The notes under the pieces were generated by a model that was not told the origin of the DNA, made no database searches, and was given only the letters and a program-made list of their open reading frames with translations. Shown piece after piece: positions 1 to 8,368 of a stretch of DNA of 8,368 nt. This DNA comes from Phycisphaerales bacterium (GTDB lineage: Bacteria; Planctomycetota; Phycisphaerae; Phycisphaerales; UBA1924), in the NCBI GenBank assembly GCA_029212425.1, contig JARGNC010000090.1:1-8368 (forward strand), read 5' to 3'. The position numbers and the translations under genes are program-made. Numbering within the stretch: position 1 is the stretch's first letter; the number at the start of each line of letters is the position of its first letter.

Positions 1-171
1 ATTTCAGATATAGGTGACGCAAAAACCGGCGCAGACTGTAAGCATTCGGTCACAGCTCTCCAATGTCTGATCTCATTGATAGACAGGATCGAACCAACAA
101 CTGTTCGTGAACTCAAGGATCACTTCGAAGAACAGATTCAGGTGTATTCAGCCGAGTGCTCTGATTCATAG
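1..171 (+). CDS. 3' end of an unidentified gene (partial, convergent)
   Basis: A reading frame is open from the first base of the window to a TAG at 169-171, giving 56 residues with no start codon that must be used here, so the gene begins upstream of the window. The visible tail looks like a soluble protein. It contains a hydrophobic helix (around TALQCLISLIDRI), a charged helix (around TVRELKDHFEEQ), and three cysteines near residues 13, 22 and 53. I do not recognise a family. A metal-responsive regulator would fit the location, but nothing in these residues proves it. Third-position GC is about 43% by hand count, apparently lower than in the efflux genes opposite. Its stop overlaps the stop of the convergent HMA-MauE gene (166-171). 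The chance of being real rests on the open frame, plausible composition and the neat abutting stops. Confidence 0.45.
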   Translation: MSDIGDAKTGADCKHSVTALQCLISLIDRIEPTTVRELKDHFEEQIQVYSAECSDS

Positions 172-927
172 GATGAGGACGAGCATCGCTGCGGCCATGA
201 ATGCCATGGTGAGGTCCTCGACGAGTGTGACTTTAGTCATGGGCAGATTGAGTGCTGTTCCTAGGCACGCGCATCGGATTGCTTGTTTGTTGAGCAGTGC
301 TTTGAGTACGCCTGCAGCGCCTACGAGCATGAGGATCAGCGTGATGGTATTTGTCGTCACCGGTGCCCAGGCCATGAGGTACATCACGCCGAGTCCGAGT
401 TCTACGAAGGGGTAGATCCATGCCCATGTAGCAGATTTACGTGCGATCAGGTCATATCCACGATATGCGGAGACGAATCCAGGTGGGTCGAGCAGCTTGA
501 AGAACGAGAAGACGATGAAGAACCCGGCCATGAAGTGGCGCATCATGGGTTGGAGTTCCCATCGTTGCGTTGACCACGCGACAAGCATAGTGACGCCCGC
601 GATGAATCCCACGATCAGGAATAATGGGTACAGACTCTCGTCCGGCTCTTCATGTGCAGCAGAATCGGATTGGTGTGGGTCCTGCTTTGCTGGAGCATCA
701 GAATCTGATTGTTCGATAGAGGTCACTCTGTAGGACCCTGCGCCTTCGATCGCTACTCTGAGTGTTTGCTCGGAGACATTGGTTGGCGCATGAAGTGTCA
801 CAATCCCGGACTTTGCAGAGATCGCATCGGTGATTAAGCCGTCGATCGCAGCGAGCGCGTCACGGATTTTGTTCTCACAGCTGCTGCAGTGCATGCCTTG
901 GATGGTCAGTTGGTATTGATTGCTCAT
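166..927 (-). CDS. HMA domain fused to MauE/DoxX-like membrane protein
   Basis: The product is 253 residues. Residues 1-70 form a heavy-metal-associated domain with the metal site GMHCSSC (C14, C17), as in CopZ/Atx1-type Cu(I) chaperones. An acidic, Ser/His-rich linker follows (about 72-98). Then come about five membrane helices (near 100-118, 130-146, 168-188, 194-212 and 236-253). The membrane part resembles MauE/DoxX-family redox-associated proteins, including the conserved Cys pair in RCACLGT (C219, C221) just before the last helix. The likely role is binding Cu(I), or moving metal or electrons at the membrane; the actual reaction is unknown. The ATG at 927 is chosen because it begins just before the HMA fold. 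A longer frame runs upstream, but it overlaps the DUF305 gene and codes nothing recognisable. The ribosome site is weak (GGA about 11 bases upstream). It is the last operon gene, 41 bp after the DUF305 gene. Confidence 0.88.
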   Translation of the reverse strand: MSNQYQLTIQGMHCSSCENKIRDALAAIDGLITDAISAKSGIVTLHAPTNVSEQTLRVAIEGAGSYRVTSIEQSDSDAPAKQDPHQSDSAAHEEPDESLYPLFLIVGFIAGVTMLVAWSTQRWELQPMMRHFMAGFFIVFSFFKLLDPPGFVSAYRGYDLIARKSATWAWIYPFVELGLGVMYLMAWAPVTTNTITLILMLVGAAGVLKALLNKQAIRCACLGTALNLPMTKVTLVEDLTMAFMAAAMLVLIL

Positions 928-968
928 GGTGTATTTCCAAAGGTGCTCTTGAGATCGAGCTGGTTTTC

Positions 969-1526
969 TTACGGTTGATTTGCATTGAAGTCCGGTATCG
1001 GCCGTGCTTCGGCTTCGGATTCGGTCACCGCGACGCCGTTTGCTTTGATGTCTGCGATCAGCCATTCCATTTCTTTGATTTCACGGCGCTGAGCGTCGAT
1101 GATCTCATCAGCGAGTTTGCGAACGCGGGTGTCCTTGATTTGTGCCCTTTCGCTTGTCAGGATCGCGATGGAGTGGTGGGGGATCATGCCTTGCATGTAG
1201 TCCGTTCCGGTGACGGTGACCTGCGAGCGGACCAGCGCGATCCCGCTAGCGAGCAGGAGAAACGCGACGGCAACAACGACCATGTTCTTGGCTTTGCTGT
1301 TGTACATCTTGAGCATGAACAGCAGCATGACGATGATCATCCCGCCACCCATGATCAGCGTCATGAAGAGACGGGTCTCGCTGAACCAAGCGTGATCGAG
1401 TATCTCGTAGGAGTGGAGATACATCAGGAAAAACATCACAACCATCGAGGTCGTGATCATGGTCGCGAATCGGAGGTAAGGCGATCCGTGTTTTTCGTCT
1501 TGATCGTGTTGATTTTCAGTTTCCAT
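969..1526 (-). CDS. DUF305 domain membrane protein, three helices
   Basis: The product is 185 residues. A short, charged, His-containing N-terminus (1-18) leads into three hydrophobic helices (about 22-42, 52-74 and 82-99). A soluble tail then carries the DUF305 signature YMQGMIPHHSIAI (110-122, with H117 and H118), followed by an amphipathic helical region to about 160. DUF305 proteins are often found beside copper-resistance genes, and some bind copper through the Met and His residues of this motif; that is family knowledge. The membrane part is strikingly rich in Met (M23, M28, M31, M35, M55, M59, M63, M67, M71, M74), which would suit Cu(I) ligation, though this is inference. The start is fixed by a strong AAAGGAG site 7 bases upstream; the upstream in-frame extension lies mostly in the gap and is not coding-like. 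It sits 106 bp after the TRASH-repeat gene. Confidence 0.9.
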   Translation of the reverse strand: METENQHDQDEKHGSPYLRFATMITTSMVVMFFLMYLHSYEILDHAWFSETRLFMTLIMGGGMIIVMLLFMLKMYNSKAKNMVVVAVAFLLLASGIALVRSQVTVTGTDYMQGMIPHHSIAILTSERAQIKDTRVRKLADEIIDAQRREIKEMEWLIADIKANGVAVTESEAEARPIPDFNANQP

Positions 1527-1533
1527 GTTCGTT

Positions 1534-1540
1534 CTCCTTT
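1534..1540 (-). promoter_or_regulatory. Ribosome binding site of the DUF305 gene
   Basis: AAAGGAG on the minus strand lies 7 bases before the ATG at 1526. It decides this start over in-frame codons further upstream. The rest of the 106-bp gap (1527-1632) shows no convincing promoter, hairpin or copper-regulator operator by eye. Confidence 0.75.
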
Positions 1541-1632
1541 GCGTGTAGCTGTGTGACAACCCGATTGGAATGTGTGTGGTCCGTTGAAGTGCGGCCTGTG
1601 TCTCCGATTGTTGTGTTGCTGAAGTTTCCTGA

Positions 1633-2534
1633 TTAAGGGTTCTGCTTCGTCCATGCGTCATCGAGTTGCTCAAGGTATTTCGCAGGGTTGTCGATGACCT
1701 TGGGTTCACACATGGAGCAGCAGAAGCGGATGAGTCTTCCCGCGAGGACGATCTCGGAGGGTTCGCCCATGGAGCCGAGCTTGCCGCCGATCATGCACTT
1801 GTCGAGTGGGTAGTCTGGGCGCTGAGCGTCAGCGGCTGCTTGGTCGAGTTTCGCGATGTATGCACCAGGGTCTTTGTTGAACTCCTTGACGCACATCTTG
1901 CAGCAGAGACGCACGAGACGGTTGGCGTGGATGAGATTGATCGCGATGTCTTCGCCGTCCTCGACGAGGGGCTCTCCTGAGATTGCGCAGGTGGTCATTG
2001 GGTAGTAGGGCATCTGATCCGCGATCATCTGCTCGTCGATCTCTTTGAAGTACGCGTCTGCGTTCTTCTCGAACTTGGAGACGCACATCTTGCAGCAGAG
2101 CCGAACTTCTCGCCCGTCGATCTCTTTGATGATGGGGTCGCCCATGGATCCGAGGGGTTCGCCTGATACTGGGCAGGTGGAGAGCGTGTAGGGTTGGCTC
2201 TTGACCGGAGCGGTTGTCTTTGGGATCGCTTCTGCGTGTGCTTCGCCGGGCTCATTTCCTGCTTTTGCGAGGACGACAAACGCGTCACGCTTGGTCTCGT
2301 CCCATCCCATGAACTCTTTGTCGCATCCCGGACAGCAGAACGCGATGGTTTCTCCTTTGTATTGGATCGTGGGTACGCCTTCGACGATGGGTTCTTTCCC
2401 GATTGGGCACATCGCGTTGACGGGCGTGTTGTTGTCCGCCTGTGCGTAATGAGCATGGCTTTCATGCCCATCTTGGGCAAGTGTGAACGAGGCGCAGCAG
2501 GCGCATGAAACGATGGAGGCAAATAGTGTTGCGT

Positions 2535-2538
<4 letters not shown>
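1633..2538 (-). CDS. Exported protein with four TRASH/YHS-like Cys-rich repeats
   Basis: The product is 301 residues. An N-terminal hydrophobic segment (1-21) looks like a signal peptide, with probable cleavage after TLA at 21. It has no basic n-region and three cysteines (C12, C14, C15), and IVSC at 9-12 also loosely resembles a lipobox. The mature N-terminus is His-rich (DGHESHAH). Four repeats follow, each a CPxxG/CxxxG-type motif and then, 24-28 residues later, a CCxxC motif: C44 with C68/C69/C72, C122 with C148/C149/C152, C184 with C212/C213/C216, and C248 with C273/C274/C277. This pattern matches TRASH/YHS-like metal-binding modules, which bind Cu or other soft metals through Cys. The likely role is a periplasmic copper sponge or carrier for the efflux pump; function is inferred. 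The start overlaps the cusA stop as ATGA and has AAGGAG 6 bases upstream. Confidence 0.9.
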
Positions 2539-6257
<3,719 letters not shown>

Positions 6258-6258
6258 C

Positions 6259-8283
6259 TCAGTCACCCCCATGGTTGTGGGTCGGCGCGGGTGCTGGTCT
6301 ATGAGGCGCAGAATGATCTGGGTTTGGTTCGATGGTGCGGAGGATCTCGCCGCACTGGAGCATGGAGTCACCGAAGTAGGGGTTGTCGATGGTGGTGGTG
6401 CGTTGGAGCCAGTCTGCGCCTTCGAAGTCGAACGCCATGGGGCAGTACGCGACATGAACGGTTGCGCCTTCTGGGGTTCCGAACTGATCGACGAGCATGA
6501 AGACCGCGTTGCTCATCGGTTCAAAGTCGGCGCGTGCGTGCTCGATGTCGTCGTAGGGAGCGCTGGGTCTCAGGTCGCGTGATGCACTGCGCCACACACT
6601 CAGGTCTTCTCCGAAGAGTCCATCGGTTGGGGTCTCGTCGAGGACGCGGATGAGGTGCTGTGCGTGGGTGTTGAACGCGTCGAGATTGTCGTCTGCGAGT
6701 GCTTCTTGAGCGTCGAGGTACGCGTTGACGCTGTCCGTGAGGCCCTTGATAAATCGTTTGGGCCGGGAAGTGACACTGGTAGTCGGGGCGGTGGGTTCTG
6801 ATCCCATTGACATCATGCTTGGTTTGGCAGCGATCTGCATGGCGCTGTCGATTCGGAATGCGCCGTGGGTTACGATCCGGTCGTTCTCTTTGAGTCCATC
6901 GAGCACGATGTAGGCATCATCACCGCGTTGTCCCAGAGTGACCTCGACAGGGGTGTAGCGGTATCCGTTCTCGTCCTCGGCTTGTGTGTAGACGATCGAG
7001 CGTGTTCCTGTGAAGAGGACAGCGGTTGACGGGACGACGAGCGGGGGTGGTGTGTGTGCTTGCTCGCTTGGTGGATCGATGAGTGATTCGACAGGGACGA
7101 GGTCCATCATGCAGATGCTGCATGACCCTGCTTGGTCGTTGATCTCTGTAGGATGCATGGGGCAGACCCAGCGTCCGAGCAGTTCGGATGAGATGGTGTT
7201 GGCGTTGCCGTCGATTGGTGCGTGGATCGTGGCGCTGGTGAACATCCCGGGCTTGAGCGTGCGATCCGGATTTTCTACGGCGACTCGCACAGCTGCGGTG
7301 CGTGTTGATGGGTTGATGATTGGATCAATGAATGAGACCCGTCCTTCAAACAACTTACCGGGATGGGATTCGACGCTGAATCGAACGGATTGTCCCCACT
7401 GGATCTGGGCGATCTGCGATTCGTACGCTTGGAGGTCTACCCAGAGATGGGTGAGATCCGCGATGGTGAGGATGGGGTCTCCGGTCTGGACATACTCGCC
7501 TTCTTGGGTCTGGATGTTCGTGATGGTTCCGCCGCGTGGTGCGTCGATGGTGAAGGTGTCCTCGTTGTATCCATCGCGCTCGATCTGCTCGATGAGATCG
7601 GGATCGATCCCGAAGAGTCGCAACCGATCGCGTGCGGCGTTGAGCGTCTGGATCGAACTCTTGCGGACGATCTCGCTCATGGTTTCTGATTGCTGTTCAG
7701 CAAGCGCGGATTGACGGAGTTCCTCGAACGCGGTGAGCAGGTCGGGAGAGTACATCTGCGCGAGGTGATCGCCTTGGTTGACTCGTGCGCCCATGAAGTT
7801 TGCATACAGAGTCTCGATGCGTCCTGGGAAGTACGCGCTGATGTGTTCGACGGTGGTCTCGTCCATGCGGACCTTCCCGAAGAGGCGGAGCGTCTTTGTC
7901 GGGATATAGCGCGAGACTCGCGTAGTCTGAACGCGTGCGGCGATGGTCTCGGATTGTGAGAGCACGAGGGTGTTGGGATCTCCTGCATCGTCATCACGGA
8001 CCGGGATCAGTTCCATGAAACAGATCGGACACTTCGCGTCTGGATCGGACAGCCGCACGCTCGGATGCATCGAGCAGGTGTACATCTGGGGAGTGCTGTC
8101 ATCTGTTGCATGGACACTTCCCGCGTTCTCGTGCGTGTGGGTTGAGGGGGTGGCGGATGGTTCGGATGGGTTGCCCATTCGGATACCAATGAGGAACGCG
8201 CCTGCGATGAGCAGCAGCGCGATGAATGCGGCGGTGTGCTTCCATATCCAGAGGATGGGTGCGGGGATGCGTGGTGCTTTCAT
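6259..8283 (-). CDS. cusB: CusB-type RND adaptor with two HMBDs and C-terminal DUF3347
   Basis: This periplasmic membrane-fusion subunit links the CusA pump to the outer-membrane channel. It is 674 residues, much longer than E. coli CusB (about 400). In order it has a membrane anchor or uncleaved signal (17-35), a His/Ser/Thr linker, and a first heavy-metal-binding domain (68-95; C70, M72, H73, C85, C88, M90). The adaptor core follows, with a lipoyl/hairpin region (about 140-275, ending near the APRGGTI segment at 248-254) and a beta-barrel to about 355. A second HMBD lies at 372-398 (C374, M376, H377, C388, C391, M393), then a membrane-proximal domain (about 412-480) and a short Met cluster (PSMMSMG). 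A DUF3347 domain spans about 512-650, with CPMA (C614), NPYFG and MLQCGE (C644). The tail is His/Pro-rich. The start has GGAG 8 bases upstream and overlaps the preceding stop as ATGA. Confidence 0.95.
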   Translation of the reverse strand: MKAPRIPAPILWIWKHTAAFIALLLIAGAFLIGIRMGNPSEPSATPSTHTHENAGSVHATDDSTPQMYTCSMHPSVRLSDPDAKCPICFMELIPVRDDDAGDPNTLVLSQSETIAARVQTTRVSRYIPTKTLRLFGKVRMDETTVEHISAYFPGRIETLYANFMGARVNQGDHLAQMYSPDLLTAFEELRQSALAEQQSETMSEIVRKSSIQTLNAARDRLRLFGIDPDLIEQIERDGYNEDTFTIDAPRGGTITNIQTQEGEYVQTGDPILTIADLTHLWVDLQAYESQIAQIQWGQSVRFSVESHPGKLFEGRVSFIDPIINPSTRTAAVRVAVENPDRTLKPGMFTSATIHAPIDGNANTISSELLGRWVCPMHPTEINDQAGSCSICMMDLVPVESLIDPPSEQAHTPPPLVVPSTAVLFTGTRSIVYTQAEDENGYRYTPVEVTLGQRGDDAYIVLDGLKENDRIVTHGAFRIDSAMQIAAKPSMMSMGSEPTAPTTSVTSRPKRFIKGLTDSVNAYLDAQEALADDNLDAFNTHAQHLIRVLDETPTDGLFGEDLSVWRSASRDLRPSAPYDDIEHARADFEPMSNAVFMLVDQFGTPEGATVHVAYCPMAFDFEGADWLQRTTTIDNPYFGDSMLQCGEILRTIEPNPDHSAPHRPAPAPTHNHGGD
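6264..6270 (-). promoter_or_regulatory. cusA: Probable ribosome binding site of cusA
   Basis: GGGGGTG, one base from GGAGGTG, lies 6 bases before the ATG at 6257 and within the last codons of cusB. The ATG at 6272 has no purine-rich site upstream. The ATGs at 6242 and 6227 have only GACTGAG nearby. This favours 6257 as the main start. Confidence 0.5.
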
Positions 8284-8366
8284 CGCTCGGTCTCCGGTTC
8301 GGTGGTGGTCGTGGATGAAGTGGTGGGCTGCTCGATGCTCGCGTGGGTTATTCCGATGAGTTCGTT
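8280..8366 (-). CDS. C-terminal end of probable TolC/CusC-like outer-membrane channel (partial)
   Basis: Only the last 28 codons and the TGA stop are inside the window. The visible end begins NELIGITHAS, which is compatible with the end of a TolC-family outer-membrane efflux protein, and continues into a Thr/Ser/Glu-rich low-complexity tail. The TGA overlaps the cusB ATG by 4 bp, and such coupling is usual for the channel gene in cusCBA-like operons. The reading frame is supported by the overlap. The identity is inferred from position, since no conserved domain is visible in so short a piece. Confidence 0.6.
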   Translation of the reverse strand, partial: NELIGITHASIEQPTTSSTTTTEPETER

Positions 8367-8368
8367 GA

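Noticed and set aside
26..36. T-run on the minus strand (GGTTTTTGCG) as a terminator after the operon
   Set aside because: No stable GC-rich stem precedes it and it lies about 130 bases past the last stop, within the convergent reading frame.
975..1556. Plus-strand open frame of 193 codons opposite the DUF305 gene
   Set aside because: The minus strand has a clear DUF305 motif, helices and ribosome site. The plus frame is a mirror of these, full of Asp/His/Phe.
1527..1632. Internal promoter or copper-responsive operator in the 106-bp gap
   Set aside because: A TTGTCA is present but no suitable -10 box at the right spacing, and no convincing dyad was found.
6258..6455. Longer CusA starts at 6455 or 6272
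   Set aside because: The 6455 version overlaps cusB and adds Ser/Pro-rich shadow sequence. The 6272 ATG has no purine-rich site upstream. 6257 fits better, though 6272, 6242 and 6227 cannot be excluded.
7010..7714. Plus-strand open frame of 234 codons inside cusB
   Set aside because: It is antisense to conserved adaptor domains, Ser/Arg-rich, with no domain or ribosome site.

Overview
This window carries the downstream part of a copper/silver efflux operon of the Cus/Sil type. It is read entirely on the minus strand, plus the tail of one unidentified gene on the plus strand. The base composition is moderately GC-rich by eye and GATC/CGATCG words are very common. The operon uses the long form of CusA and a CusB fused to extra metal-binding domains. 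I associate that combination with environmental Bacteroidota and Planctomycetota. The GC content argues against typical Bacteroidota, so a planctomycete such as Phycisphaerae is my best guess. No rRNA or other taxonomic marker is present to confirm this.

Layout in transcription order, from right to left: (1) 8280-8366, the last 28 codons of a protein that is most likely the TolC/CusC outer-membrane channel. Its stop overlaps the next start by 4 bp (ATGA). (2) 6259-8283, cusB, a periplasmic adaptor with two Cys/Met/His heavy-metal-binding domains and a C-terminal DUF3347 domain. (3) 2535-6257, cusA, a 1240-residue RND pump that keeps all three methionines of the CusA copper relay. (4) 1633-2538, an exported protein made of four Cys-rich TRASH/YHS-like repeats, also joined by an ATGA overlap. 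(5) 969-1526, a three-helix, methionine-rich membrane protein with a DUF305 domain. (6) 166-927, a CXXC heavy-metal-associated (HMA) domain fused to a MauE/DoxX-like membrane domain. On the plus strand, 1-171 is the 3' end of an unrecognised gene that converges on the operon and overlaps its last gene by 6 bp at the stop codons.

My inference is that these genes form one copper-handling unit. The HMA-MauE protein, the DUF305 protein and the four-repeat TRASH protein would collect or buffer Cu(I) at the membrane and in the periplasm. The adaptor would receive it through its HMBD and DUF3347 modules, and CusA would pump it through the outer-membrane channel. The tight couplings at tolC/cusB, cusB/cusA and cusA/TRASH point to co-translation. 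The two later genes follow gaps of 106 and 41 bp.

The most notable points are the four-repeat TRASH protein, the adaptor with three metal modules, and the HMA-MauE fusion. A 15-bp tandem repeat at the cusB/cusA junction also repeats the stop-start motif three times. No promoter, terminator, RNA gene, mobile element or CRISPR array could be supported. The operon promoter must lie beyond the right edge.
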